From contig JAWKUK010000027.1 in the NCBI GenBank assembly GCA_041398605.1, positions 1 to 64,000 on the forward strand: a DNA stretch of 64,000 nucleotides. Reading direction: 5' to 3'. Source of the DNA: JAWKUK01 sp041398605 (GTDB lineage: Bacteria; Planctomycetota; UBA1135; GCA-002686595). The position numbers and the translations under genes were made by a program. The first letter of the stretch is position 1; each line of letters starts with the position of its first letter. Of the stretch, positions 17,176-25,831 are shown in pieces. Below the pieces are notes generated by a model. It had not been told where the DNA came from. It ran no database searches and worked only from the letters and a program-made list of their open reading frames with translations.

Positions 17176-18012
17176 ATGACCGACGAACCCGCGCCAGAGC
17201 AGACCGAGAGCCCCGTCGCGGGCCTGCATGGGCCGATGCCAGCGCTCGTCGTGCGCGGCCTCGCGCGCAGGTACGAGGGGCGCGTGGCGGTCGATGACCT
17301 CTCGTTCGAGGTGCGCGCTGGGGAGGTGCTCGGGCTCCTCGGGCCGAACGGCGCGGGCAAGACGACGACGCTGCGCTCGATCGCCGGCGTGCTGCCGCTG
17401 CAGCGTGGGCGCGTGTGGATCGGGGGCCATGACCTCACGCAGGAGGAGCTGGAGGCGAAGCGTCGGCTCGCCTGGGTGCCCGACGATCCCGCGCCGTTCG
17501 AGGCGTTGACGATCGAGGAGCACCTCGAGTTCACCGCCCGCCTCTATCGCGTCGCGGACGGGCAGGGCGCCGGGGCACCTGAGGACCTCGGCTGGCGCGC
17601 GCGCGTCGAAGGGTTGCTGGCGCGCTTCGAGCTCGCCGATCGACGCACGGCGCTCGGGTCGGAGCTCTCGCGCGGCATGCGCCAGAAGCTCGCGTTCTGC
17701 CAAGCGTGGCTCGTCGCGCCGAGCGTCGTGCTCTTGGACGAGCCGCTCGCGGGCCTCGACCCGCGCGGCATACGCTCAGCGAAGGCCGCGATCCGCGAGC
17801 TCGCGGAGTCGGGCACGGCCGTGATCCTCTCGTCGCACCAGCTCGAGCTCGTCGAGGCGCTCGCGCACCGGCTGTTGATCCTCGACCGCGGGCGGAAGGT
17901 ATTCGATGGGACCCTGGCCGAGGCGCGCGCGCGTGTGTTGCCCGGGAGCTCGCTCGAGGACCTCTTCCTGGAGCTGACCGGCGACGGGGCGCCGGCGCGC
18001 GACGCGCTATGA
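17176..18012 (+). CDS. ABC transporter ATP-binding protein
   Basis: 278 residues. All ABC motifs are present: Walker A (GPNGAGKTTTL), a Q-loop region, the signature as LSRGMRQKLAF (a degenerate LSGGQ typical of ABC-2 drug/antibiotic exporters), Walker B (VVLLDEPLAGLD) and the H-loop (ILSSHQLEL). About 20 extra residues precede the ATPase domain. Its stop overlaps the permease start (ATGA). The pair forms a minimal ABC-2-type exporter; the substrate is unknown. An octamer tandem repeat lies directly upstream. Confidence 0.9.
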   Translation: MTDEPAPEQTESPVAGLHGPMPALVVRGLARRYEGRVAVDDLSFEVRAGEVLGLLGPNGAGKTTTLRSIAGVLPLQRGRVWIGGHDLTQEELEAKRRLAWVPDDPAPFEALTIEEHLEFTARLYRVADGQGAGAPEDLGWRARVEGLLARFELADRRTALGSELSRGMRQKLAFCQAWLVAPSVVLLDEPLAGLDPRGIRSAKAAIRELAESGTAVILSSHQLELVEALAHRLLILDRGRKVFDGTLAEARARVLPGSSLEDLFLELTGDGAPARDAL

Positions 18013-19808
18013 GCCGCTGGCTCGACCCCGCGCTCCGAGGGCTCGTGGCGCTGAAGCTGCGCGGCCGCGCGCGCGTCGGCTGGCGTCGCCTGCGGACGCC
18101 GAAGGGCCTCCTTTTCGGCCTCTGCGGCGGCGCGCTCTTTGTGCTGTGGCTCGCGGGCCTCGTGCTGCGGCTCGCGCACGGCGCAGCGCCGACGCTCGAG
18201 GTCGCGGACACGCGCGCGATCGCGAGCGTCGCCATCGTGCTCTACGCTATGTTCGCCGTCACTGCCAATCTCTCGTGGCGTGGCCTGTACCTGCCGCGCT
18301 CGGAGGTCGAGCGGCTCTTCTCCGCGCCGGTCGGGCGCAGAGAGCTGGTGCGCTACCGGATGTTGGGCATGTTCGTGCCGACGACGTTCGTCGCGCTGTT
18401 CGTGGGCATCGTGACGGCCGCCCGTGTCGCGACGCCGCTCGCGGGGTTCCTCGGCGGGGCGCTCGTCGTGTTGACGACAACGGTCTTGGGCCAGGGCGCG
18501 GCGCTGGTCGCGGCGCGCGAAGAGGGCGCGCTCGCGCGGCTCCTCGCGCGCGTGCCCGGCGGCTTGCCGCGTTTGTTGGGCGCGCTGGGCCTCGGGGCTG
18601 TGCTGCTGCTCTTGTTGTTCGCGTCGGAGCTCGGGCCGACGAAGCGCACGTCGATCGTGCGCAACGGCCAGCGGATCGAGCTCGACCTCGAGGACCTCGG
18701 TCCGCTCGGCGCACGCCCGGGCCGCGGGGCCGCAGTGGCGCCGCGCGGGTCGCTCGACGGCCAAGCGACGCGCCGTTTCACGGAGTTCGCGCGGCACCCG
18801 GCGACGCGCGTCGCAACGGCGCCCGCGTATCCGTTTGCTGCTGCGGTCAGCGCGCCGACCCTCGCCGCCGCGACACCTTGGCTCGTCGCGTCGCTCTTGA
18901 TCCTGTTGCTCTCGTTCGAGGTCGTCGCGCGCCTGCGTGTGGACTACCGCGAGGCGTCCCTCGCCACGACGCGCGAGGTCGAGCAGCGCCTGGAGCGCCT
19001 GCGCCGCGGCCAGTTCGGAGCCGCAGGTGGCGAGGTCCGTGTGCCCCGCGGGTGGCGCGTGCCCTGGGTCTTTGGCAAGTCGCCGCTCGGGGCCGTCCTG
19101 TGGCTCCAATCGGCGAAGCTCGTGCGCCAAGGGCGGAGCGCGTTGACCGTCGCGCTCTTGACGTCGGTCTTTGGCGTGTTCGTCGGCGTCTGGGCGCTGC
19201 CCGACGCTGGGGCGGGGACGATGGCGCTGGCGGTGCTCGGCGTCGCGTACCTGTCGAGCGGGCTGCGCTTCGACTTTCGCTCGGAGCTCGATCGCATGGA
19301 GCGCCTGCGCGCGTGGCCGCTCGCGCCGTGGCAGGTCTTCGTCGCGGTCATTCTGCCTGTGACGATGTTCGTCGCGTTCTTTGTCACAGCGCTCCTCGGC
19401 GTGCGCGGCTATGTCCTCGGTGACCTGTCCCTCGAGGTCTTGACCGTGATGGCCTCGACGCCGCTCGTCGCGTTCCTGTGGGTCGCGCTCGACAACGCGA
19501 TGTTCTTGCTGTTCCCCGTGCGCTTCGTGCCGGGCCAGGGCGGCGCGCTGCAGCACTCGGGGCGCGCGCTCCTCATGGTGGCGCTGCGGCTCGCGCTGCT
19601 CGCGGCGGTCTCACTCGTCGCGTTCGCTGCTTCGCTCGCGTCGGTCTGGGTCGGCGAGCAGCTCGAGCTCGGCCCGGCGGTCCTGGGCGGCCTGGCGGGC
19701 ACGTCGGCGTTGATGGTGCTGATCGCGACCGCCGCGGGCCTCGCGCGCTTCGGCGGCTGGTCCCTCGCGCGCTTTGACCCGTCACATGCAGCGCTCGCGC
19801 CGGGTTGA
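18009..19808 (+). CDS. ABC exporter permease (ABC-2-like, large)
   Basis: 599 residues with about ten hydrophobic segments, for example LLFGLCGGALFVLWLAGLVL, LLGALGLGAVLLLLLFASEL, ALTVALLTSVFGVFVGVWAL and VFVAVILPVTMFVAFFVTAL. It resembles the 'putative ABC exporter' permeases of Planctomycetota and Bacillota rather than the six-helix ABC-2 type. A large soluble insert follows the first membrane block (~residues 205-275). Translation is coupled to the ATPase gene. The 3' end is 11 bases from the convergent IMPase-like gene. Confidence 0.8.
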   Translation: MSRWLDPALRGLVALKLRGRARVGWRRLRTPKGLLFGLCGGALFVLWLAGLVLRLAHGAAPTLEVADTRAIASVAIVLYAMFAVTANLSWRGLYLPRSEVERLFSAPVGRRELVRYRMLGMFVPTTFVALFVGIVTAARVATPLAGFLGGALVVLTTTVLGQGAALVAAREEGALARLLARVPGGLPRLLGALGLGAVLLLLLFASELGPTKRTSIVRNGQRIELDLEDLGPLGARPGRGAAVAPRGSLDGQATRRFTEFARHPATRVATAPAYPFAAAVSAPTLAAATPWLVASLLILLLSFEVVARLRVDYREASLATTREVEQRLERLRRGQFGAAGGEVRVPRGWRVPWVFGKSPLGAVLWLQSAKLVRQGRSALTVALLTSVFGVFVGVWALPDAGAGTMALAVLGVAYLSSGLRFDFRSELDRMERLRAWPLAPWQVFVAVILPVTMFVAFFVTALLGVRGYVLGDLSLEVLTVMASTPLVAFLWVALDNAMFLLFPVRFVPGQGGALQHSGRALLMVALRLALLAAVSLVAFAASLASVWVGEQLELGPAVLGGLAGTSALMVLIATAAGLARFGGWSLARFDPSHAALAPG

Positions 19809-19819
19809 CCCACAGGGCG

Positions 19820-20887
19820 CTAGCGCGGCCACTCTTCCAGCGCCGCCTCGAGGTGCGGCCAGAGGCGCGCGCCGGTGCCCTGGTTGTGGAAGGCGACAAA
19901 GTCGACGGGGGTCGTGACGTCCAGCGGGAAGTCGAGCGCCCCGCCATCGGTGCGGGTCACGACGGCGCCCGCCTCGCGCGCGCAGAGGATCGCGCCGGCG
20001 ACGTCGTAGGGCTTTGCGGTCTGCAGGGCGACTTGGCGCAGCTCGTTGAAGCGCTGCCGCGCGTCGACGACCATGCGGTAGTGACCGAGCGCCAGGAGCG
20101 CGAGCTGGCCGCCGCTCGAGATGTGCTGGTCGTCGTAGCAGTGGGCGAGCTCCGCGCCCTCGAGCTCGCGCACGCGGTGGAAGTAGCCCCGCGCGAGCGC
20201 TTGCATCGCCGCGCGTTGGTCGGGGTGATACCCGAAGAACGGGAAGTAACCATGGTCCGGCCGATCCGAGTCGTCGACGAGCAGCGCGCCGTCGCGCAAG
20301 ACGAGGTCGTCCCCGAGCGCGCGCACCGCCGCCGTGCACCCGCCGCCGCGGACGGCGATGAGCTCGCGAAAGTGCGCGCCGCGTGTGTCGGGCAGCTCCG
20401 AGACCACGCCGAGCGAGAGGTCCGAGAGGCGCGGCTCGCCGCGCCCAGCGCCCGCGTACGACACGATCGTCCAGGCACCGCGCAGGTCGTGCATCAGGTT
20501 GCGGGTGCCGTCGATCGGGTCGATGGCGAGGCGCGGGCCGCCGTGGTCAAAGCCCCCGAGCTCGACCGGCGCGTCGCCCGGCGTCGGACCCGGCCCCAGG
20601 TGGCGCCAGCCGGCGTCCTCGGTGAGGACCGACAGCGGCCCGCGGCGGGCTTCGTCCAGGAGCCAATCGCCGACGGCCTCCTCGGCTGCGACGTCGATGC
20701 CGAAGGTCACATCGCCGGCGCCGCGCGAGACCGGGCGCGCGAGGCGCACGGCGTCGCCGTCCGTCAGGGCGCTGCGCATGCGACCGCGCACCGCGTGTCG
20801 AATCCGGCGGCAGAGGTCTTGAATGCGCGGCGCGGCGAGGCGGCGGAGCGTGTCGTGGCGGTGCGTTTCGGCGTGGGCGGCGGTCAT
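19820..20887 (-). CDS. inositol monophosphatase-like phosphatase
   Basis: 355 residues. The IMPase/FBPase superfamily metal motif is intact (LAIDPIDGTRNLMHDL), with an upstream Glu (SVLTEDAG) and a C-terminal PYDVAGAILCAREAGAVVT matching the WDxAAG...EAGG motif with Pro-Tyr-Asp in place of Trp-Asp. It should be a Mg2+-dependent, Li+-sensitive sugar- or nucleotide-phosphatase; the exact substrate (inositol-P, PAP or fructose-1,6-P2) cannot be told. It is longer than usual IMPases (~260) because of inserts between residues 190 and 270. The start ATG is taken at 20887; 20908 is possible. Confidence 0.8.
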   Translation of the reverse strand: MTAAHAETHRHDTLRRLAAPRIQDLCRRIRHAVRGRMRSALTDGDAVRLARPVSRGAGDVTFGIDVAAEEAVGDWLLDEARRGPLSVLTEDAGWRHLGPGPTPGDAPVELGGFDHGGPRLAIDPIDGTRNLMHDLRGAWTIVSYAGAGRGEPRLSDLSLGVVSELPDTRGAHFRELIAVRGGGCTAAVRALGDDLVLRDGALLVDDSDRPDHGYFPFFGYHPDQRAAMQALARGYFHRVRELEGAELAHCYDDQHISSGGQLALLALGHYRMVVDARQRFNELRQVALQTAKPYDVAGAILCAREAGAVVTRTDGGALDFPLDVTTPVDFVAFHNQGTGARLWPHLEAALEEWPR

Positions 20888-20938
20888 GCGCTGACTGTAA
20901 CGCCTCAAATCGCTCGCTTTGCTCTGGGTTCCTGAGGG

Positions 20939-20966
20939 TTGAGCGAGGGGCCGGACGACTTAGACT
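20939..20966 (+). promoter_or_regulatory. candidate sigma70-type promoter for trxB
   Basis: TTGAGC (20939-20944) and TAGACT (20961-20966) are separated by 16 bases and lie about 90 bases upstream of the trxB ATG, in the gap between divergent genes. The match is imperfect and in a GC-rich background. Confidence 0.35.
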
Positions 20967-21053
20967 TGCGGCCCTAGGTTTCCGCTGAGCGCCTGCCCCC
21001 GCCCCCCCCGGTGTCGGCGCCCCCCCTGCAACGCCTGCGAGCACACGAACGAC

Positions 21054-22007
21054 ATGAGCGAAGTCCACGAGGTGATCATCATCGGCTCCGGCCCGGCCGG
21101 CTACACCGCTGCCTTGTACACCGCGCGCGCGAACCTTCGCCCCGTGTTGTTCCAGGGGATGCAGCCGGGCGGGCAGTTGACGATCACCACTGACGTCGAG
21201 AACTTCCCGGGGTATCCGGACGGCGTCATGGGCCCGGAGATGATGGAGGACTTCCGCAAGCAGGCGGAGCGCTTCGGGACGGACATCCGCTTCGAGATGA
21301 TCGATGAGGTCGACCTCACGCAGCGGCCCTTCAAGTTGAAGACCGAGTTCGGGGAGCACCTCGCGCACTCGATCATCGTCGCGACGGGCGCCTCGGCGCG
21401 CCTCCTGGGCCTCGAGGCCGAGTCGCGGCTCATGGGCCACGGTGTGTCGGCCTGCGCGACGTGTGACGGCGCGTTCTTCCCCGGCAAGCACGTCGTCATC
21501 GTCGGCGGCGGCGACACGGCGATGGAGGAGGCCCAGTACCTCACGCGCTTCGCGTCGAAGGTCACGGTGGTCCACCGCCGCGACGAGTTCCGCGCGTCGA
21601 ACATCATGATCGACCGCGCGAAGGCGAACCCGAAGATCGCGTGGGAGCTCTTCAAGGCCGTCAAGGACGTCATCGCGGGCGACGACGGCAAGGTGCGCGC
21701 CGTGATGCTGGAGGACGTGCGCACGGGCGAGGTCACCGAGTTCGCGTGTGACGGCATGTTCGTCGCGATCGGCCACACGCCGAACACGTCGCTCTTCAAA
21801 GGCAAGCTCGAGCTCGACGAGAACGGCTACATCATCGTGCGCAAAGGCACCTACACTTCGGTCGAGGGCGTCTTCGCTTGCGGCGATGTGATGGACCACG
21901 TGTATCGCCAAGCGATCACGGCGGCCGGCACGGGCTGCATGGCGGCGATCGACGCCGAGCGCTGGCTCGAGGCGCAGTCCTCCAAGGGCGCCTTCGCGAA
22001 GGCCTGA
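21054..22007 (+). CDS. trxB: thioredoxin reductase
   Basis: 317 residues, the normal TrxB size. The FAD motif IIIGSGPAGYTAALY, the redox-active disulfide Cys134-Ala-Thr-Cys137 (ACATCDGAFF), the NADPH motif VVIVGGGDTAMEEAQYL and the C-terminal FAD motif GVFACGDVMD are all present. It reduces thioredoxin with NADPH in the cytoplasm. No thioredoxin gene is adjacent. Five bases separate its stop from the SDR gene downstream, so the two are likely one transcript. Confidence 0.95.
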   Translation: MSEVHEVIIIGSGPAGYTAALYTARANLRPVLFQGMQPGGQLTITTDVENFPGYPDGVMGPEMMEDFRKQAERFGTDIRFEMIDEVDLTQRPFKLKTEFGEHLAHSIIVATGASARLLGLEAESRLMGHGVSACATCDGAFFPGKHVVIVGGGDTAMEEAQYLTRFASKVTVVHRRDEFRASNIMIDRAKANPKIAWELFKAVKDVIAGDDGKVRAVMLEDVRTGEVTEFACDGMFVAIGHTPNTSLFKGKLELDENGYIIVRKGTYTSVEGVFACGDVMDHVYRQAITAAGTGCMAAIDAERWLEAQSSKGAFAKA

Positions 22008-22012
22008 GCGAC

Positions 22013-22873
22013 ATGACTTCCCACGCGGCGGGGTCCCACGGGCAGGGCGCGGGCGGCGGGCGCTTCGTCGGGCAGCATGTGCTGATCACGGGCGCCGGCA
22101 CGGGCATCGGGCGCGCGATCGCGCTGCGGCTCGCGGCCGAAGGTGCGACGCTCTCGTTGCTCGCCCGTGATGTCCAGCGCTTGCACGCGACGCTCGCCGA
22201 AGCGGTGAGCGCAGGCGCGCCGCCGGCGCACTTCGCGGCAGCGTGCGACGTGCGCGACCGCGCGAGCGTCGACGCGGCTGTCGCGGAGGCCGCGCGGCGG
22301 CACGGGCCCCTCTATGCGGCGATCGCGAACTCCGGGATCGGCGGCGCCAACGCGGCGCCCGCGCCTGACGCGGGCCCAGGCGCCGAGCCTGACCGCTTTG
22401 AGGACCTCGTCGCGACGAACCTCAACGGCACCTATTACCTGTTCCGCGCCTCCGAGCGGCACCTTGCGCCGCGGCCGGAGGCGGGCTTTGGTGCGCGGCA
22501 CCTGGTCGCGATCGCGTCGATCTTGGCGCGCATCGGGGTCGCGGGGTACACGGGCTATTGCGCGTCGAAGGCGGGCGTGACGGGCCTCGTGCGCGCGCTC
22601 GCGATGGAGCTCGCGCCGCGCGAGGTCCAGGTCAACGCGCTGTGCCCTGGGTGGGTGGACACGTCGATGGCGCGTCAGGGGCTCGAGGGCCTCGGGCGGG
22701 CCTTGGGCATCAGCCCTGACGCCGCGCACGCCCTCGCGATGAAGGACGTCCCCTTGGGCCGCATGAGCGCGCCCGAGGACATCGCCGGCGTCGTCGCCTG
22801 GCTCCTGTCACCCGACGCCCGCGGCGTCACGGGCCAGGCGCTCGACGTCAACGGTGGCGCGTTCATGCTCTGA
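22013..22873 (+). CDS. short-chain dehydrogenase/reductase
   Basis: 286 residues, classical SDR. The cofactor motif TGAGTGIGRAIAL, the NxG-type motif as ANSGIGG, the catalytic Ser (IASIL) and Tyr-x3-Lys (YCASK), and the C-terminal substrate-loop marker CPGWVDTSMA are present. The C-terminus (VTGQALDVNGGAFML) matches FabG-like 3-oxoacyl or sugar/steroid dehydrogenases. The Arg/Asp pattern after the second strand (LLARDVQRL) suggests NADP preference. It follows trxB by five bases. The exact substrate is unknown. Confidence 0.88.
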   Translation: MTSHAAGSHGQGAGGGRFVGQHVLITGAGTGIGRAIALRLAAEGATLSLLARDVQRLHATLAEAVSAGAPPAHFAAACDVRDRASVDAAVAEAARRHGPLYAAIANSGIGGANAAPAPDAGPGAEPDRFEDLVATNLNGTYYLFRASERHLAPRPEAGFGARHLVAIASILARIGVAGYTGYCASKAGVTGLVRALAMELAPREVQVNALCPGWVDTSMARQGLEGLGRALGISPDAAHALAMKDVPLGRMSAPEDIAGVVAWLLSPDARGVTGQALDVNGGAFML

Positions 22874-22992
22874 TCACCCTGTCAAGGCTGTGTGATGTCG
22901 GTGGGCCGCTCGGAACGTCGCCAGGCCCGCTCGGTTCCTCTCCCTGCCGCGCGCGCTGAAGCGCCCGGCGCTGAGACCTCAAACCGAGACCG

Positions 22993-23640
22993 ATGATCAT
23001 GCAACGTTTCACCACGATCCTGGCGCTTACGCTCTTGTCCTCGCCTGCCTTTGCGCAGCGTGCGCCGCGCGCCGAGGGGGGGCCCGAGCGTGGCCCGAAT
23101 GTGCTGCAAGAGCGCGGCCCCGTTCGCGCTGCGAGTGACGAGCGGGCGGAGCTGCGCGGCGAGGTCCTGCGCTTGCGACTGCGCCTCGCCGAGCTGCGAC
23201 GTGCGAGCGGGCAGGGCGAACAGCGCGGCCAACGCCAGCGTGGCGCGCCGGGCGCGCAGCGAGGCCCGCGTGCGCAGCAAGGCTCGGCTGCGGAGCAAGG
23301 CCCGAGTGCGCAGCGAGGCCCGCGTGCGCAGCAAGGACCGGGCGCAACGGAGTCGCGCGCTCCGCGCGAGATGCAGCGCGGATCGCAGCGCGATGCGGCA
23401 CCCGTCGGCGGTCGCCGTGGTGCGCTCCGGGCGCAGGTGATGCAGCGCTTGCAGGGGCTGAAGCAGCGGGCTGACCGCGACGGCGACGGGCGCCTCGACG
23501 GCGCCGAGCGCGAGCGCGCGCGGGAGCTCGTCCGCGGGCGCATCCAAGCCCTCCGTCTACGGGGCCAGCTCGGCGCGCCTGGGCGTGAAGGGCGAGCACC
23601 GGCGGCCGAAGCGCCGGCCACCCGTCGTCGCGGGCAATGA
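22993..23640 (+). CDS. secreted repeat-rich protein with an EF-hand-like motif
   Basis: 215 residues. The signal peptide is clean (FTTILALTLLSSPAFAQ). A predicted helix (ASDERAELRGEVLRLRLRLAEL) is followed by a low-complexity Gln/Arg/Gly region made of six-residue units such as AQRGPR and AQQGSA. Near the C-terminus a single EF-hand-like loop (DRDGDGRLDGAERE) sits inside a helical pair. It would be an exported, possibly Ca2+-binding, highly basic protein of unknown function. Such small EF-hand proteins are frequent in Planctomycetota. ATG 22993 or 22999 could be the start. Confidence 0.65.
   Translation: MIMQRFTTILALTLLSSPAFAQRAPRAEGGPERGPNVLQERGPVRAASDERAELRGEVLRLRLRLAELRRASGQGEQRGQRQRGAPGAQRGPRAQQGSAAEQGPSAQRGPRAQQGPGATESRAPREMQRGSQRDAAPVGGRRGALRAQVMQRLQGLKQRADRDGDGRLDGAERERARELVRGRIQALRLRGQLGAPGREGRAPAAEAPATRRRGQ
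23254..23343. repeat. 18-bp in-frame tandem repeat, 5 units
   Basis: Five 18-base units of the pattern GCGCAGCRAGGCYCGVNT start at 23254, 23272, 23290, 23308 and 23326. They encode six-residue repeats in the EF-hand-like secreted protein. Units 1 and 4 are identical over the first 16 bases, suggesting slippage or duplication. Confidence 0.8.
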
Positions 23641-23781
23641 CGTACGCGGCTGCGCGCACGGCCCGCTGTGGGCCGCGCGCGGCCCCCTCGCGCGCGCGCC
23701 GTGTGCAAGGGATGTGCACGATCGCGCGGGGCCTCCGGTTCGGGCGCCGCCAGGCGCCAGTCCGCTGGCATGCTCTCAGGC

Positions 23782-25092
23782 ATGATGCCGGCCCTCGTGT
23801 TTGCAGCGCTCTGCGCCCTCTCGACCCCCGCAGCGCTCAGCGCCGATTGGCCCCAGTTCATGGGCCCCAGCGGCGACCAGTCTGCGCCGTGGCCCGGCGG
23901 CACATTCACGTGGCCGAGCGGCGGCCCCACGGTCACGTGGCGCGCCTCGGTCGGCGACGGCTTCGGCGGCGCTGCGATCTTCGATGGCGAGGTCTTCCTG
24001 CTCGACCGTGACGGGGACAAGCGCGACGTGCTACGCGTCCTCGGCTTGGACGACGGCAAAGAGCGCTGGCAGGCCGGCTATGACGCGCCCGGCCGCCTCG
24101 ACTTCAAGGGCTCGCGCACGGTCCCGACGGTGATCGGGCGCCACGTCTACACGACGGGCGGCTTCGGGCACGTCTCGTGCTTTGACCGCGACACCCAGGC
24201 GCTCGTTTGGCAGGTCGATCTGGCGCGCGACTTCGGCGGCGCGCTGCCGATGTTCGGTTGGAGCACCCAGCCCTGCGTCGTCGGTGACCTCCTCGTCGCC
24301 GCGCCGTGGTCCGCGACGTGCTCGCTCGTCGGCCTCGAGCTCGAGACCGGCAAGGCGCGCTGGCGGACAGGCTTCCTCGGCTATTCGCACGCGACCCCGG
24401 CGCTCTTGACGCTGCTCGGCCGCGAGCAGCTCGTCGTGAACACATGCCCGGAGCCTGCATCGGGCCAGGACAAGGCGATGCCCGCGTGGATCGTCTCGGT
24501 CGATCCTGCGACGGGCGCGCAGCTCTGGCGGCACGAGACCGTCCTGTGCCGGCTCCCGATCACCTCGCCGGTGCGAGTCGACGACCAGCGGCTCTTCGTG
24601 ACCGGCGGCTATCGCGCGGGCTCGAAGCTCCTGCGGCTCGCGCAGGAGGAGGGCGAACCGACGCAGATCAGCGAAGCGTTCGCGGTCTCGCGCGGCGCCC
24701 AGGTCCATTCGCCGGTGCTCCACGACGGGCACCTGTACATGCTCGCGAACGAGAACTGGACGGACAACCGCCGCCGGCGCGCGGAGGGCGGGTTGATGTG
24801 CCTCGGCCTCGATGGCAAAGAGCGCTGGCGTACGGGCGAAGCGCCGTACTTCGGGCGCGGCGGCTGCGTGCGGATCGGCGACGTGCTGCTGGTGCAGGAC
24901 GGCTTCGACGGCGCGCTGCGCGCCGTCCGCCTGAACCCGCTCGAGTACGTGGAGCTCGGCGTGTTTCGGCCCTTCGGCGAGGTCGCGCGCGACGGGCAGA
25001 TGTGGGCGCCGCCCGCGCTCTCGGGCACGCGGCTCGTGATGCGGAGCCAGTCCGAGCTCGTCTGTGTCGAGCTGGCGCAGAAGATCGGGTGA
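23782..25092 (+). CDS. secreted PQQ-like beta-propeller protein
   Basis: 436 residues. A signal peptide (MMPALVFAALCALSTPAALS) precedes the marker ADWPQFMGPSGDQS, typical of planctomycete PQQ-binding-like propellers ('W..FRGP.....'). Tryptophan-docking blades follow (RVLGLDDGKERWQAGYD; VSVDPATGAQLWRHE; MCLGLDGKERWRTGEAPY). There is no dehydrogenase catalytic signature, so this is more likely a binding or structural propeller than a quinoprotein enzyme. ATG 23770 is an alternative start. Confidence 0.8.
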   Translation: MMPALVFAALCALSTPAALSADWPQFMGPSGDQSAPWPGGTFTWPSGGPTVTWRASVGDGFGGAAIFDGEVFLLDRDGDKRDVLRVLGLDDGKERWQAGYDAPGRLDFKGSRTVPTVIGRHVYTTGGFGHVSCFDRDTQALVWQVDLARDFGGALPMFGWSTQPCVVGDLLVAAPWSATCSLVGLELETGKARWRTGFLGYSHATPALLTLLGREQLVVNTCPEPASGQDKAMPAWIVSVDPATGAQLWRHETVLCRLPITSPVRVDDQRLFVTGGYRAGSKLLRLAQEEGEPTQISEAFAVSRGAQVHSPVLHDGHLYMLANENWTDNRRRRAEGGLMCLGLDGKERWRTGEAPYFGRGGCVRIGDVLLVQDGFDGALRAVRLNPLEYVELGVFRPFGEVARDGQMWAPPALSGTRLVMRSQSELVCVELAQKIG

Positions 25093-25206
25093 GGCGCTCC
25101 GGGCGCGCGCACGCCCGCTCCACGGTCGCAGCCGGACGGCTCGTCCGGGGCCCGATGAAACGGACGATGGCTGCCCGCTGCGCTGAGCGCTCAGCGACGT
25201 GCATGG

Positions 25207-25746
25207 TTATGCCGATTCTGGCGGGTGCAAGTAGGGCGTCATCCACTCGATGAGCTGCGCGATCGGCACGCCCTCGCGCTGGTGCACGGCAAGCGGGTGC
25301 TCCGTCGGTTCGAGCACGACCCGGGGGCGCTGGCCGTCGCCCCTGAGGTGGACCATGGTCTTGAGCGACTCGTCTGTTGGATAGTGGGGGAGCTCCGTGC
25401 AGAGCCAGCCGAAGTAGGGCCCCTCTCCTGCGGGCGGCTCGACGTGGAAGAGCTCCTCGTAGCGCAGGAAGTTCTGCTGGCTCAGGGACACCCAAACGCC
25501 CCAGTTGTACTCGTCCTCCAAGCGCGCGCCCTGTGCGTCGAGGAGCGGGACCGGGAGGACCGCGCGGATGAAGTAGTGCTCGTCGTCGAGGACGCAGGTG
25601 TCCGATGTCGCTTGGACCCGGCCCTCGCGCTCCGCCGTCGGGATGCGCGCGCAGAGATCGGGGAGGCGGAACCCCAGCTCGGGCAGGCCCACGTGCTCTT
25701 CGTCACAGCAGCCGCAGCGAAAGCGGTAGTCATCGAGGGAGCTCAT
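25207..25746 (-). CDS. DUF2199 domain protein
   Basis: 179 residues. It opens with a CxC-type motif (FRCGCCDEEHVGLPEL), then the DUF2199 markers (DDEHYFIRAVLPVPLL; WGVWVSLSQQNFLRYEELF; PYFGWLCTELPHYP). This family of small cytoplasmic proteins, often found singly, has no known function; the Cys pair and His suggest a metal-binding N-terminus. It is convergent with the PQQ-like gene and divergent from the GlpD-like gene at 25832. Confidence 0.8.
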   Translation of the reverse strand: MSSLDDYRFRCGCCDEEHVGLPELGFRLPDLCARIPTAEREGRVQATSDTCVLDDEHYFIRAVLPVPLLDAQGARLEDEYNWGVWVSLSQQNFLRYEELFHVEPPAGEGPYFGWLCTELPHYPTDESLKTMVHLRGDGQRPRVVLEPTEHPLAVHQREGVPIAQLIEWMTPYLHPPESA

Positions 25747-25831
25747 TGCGACGAAGGTAGTCAGCAGGCCCTACCTCGGGCAACCCTGGGCGCCCCGCCC
25801 GCGCGGCGGCCCGGATGGTAGGCTCAGCCCC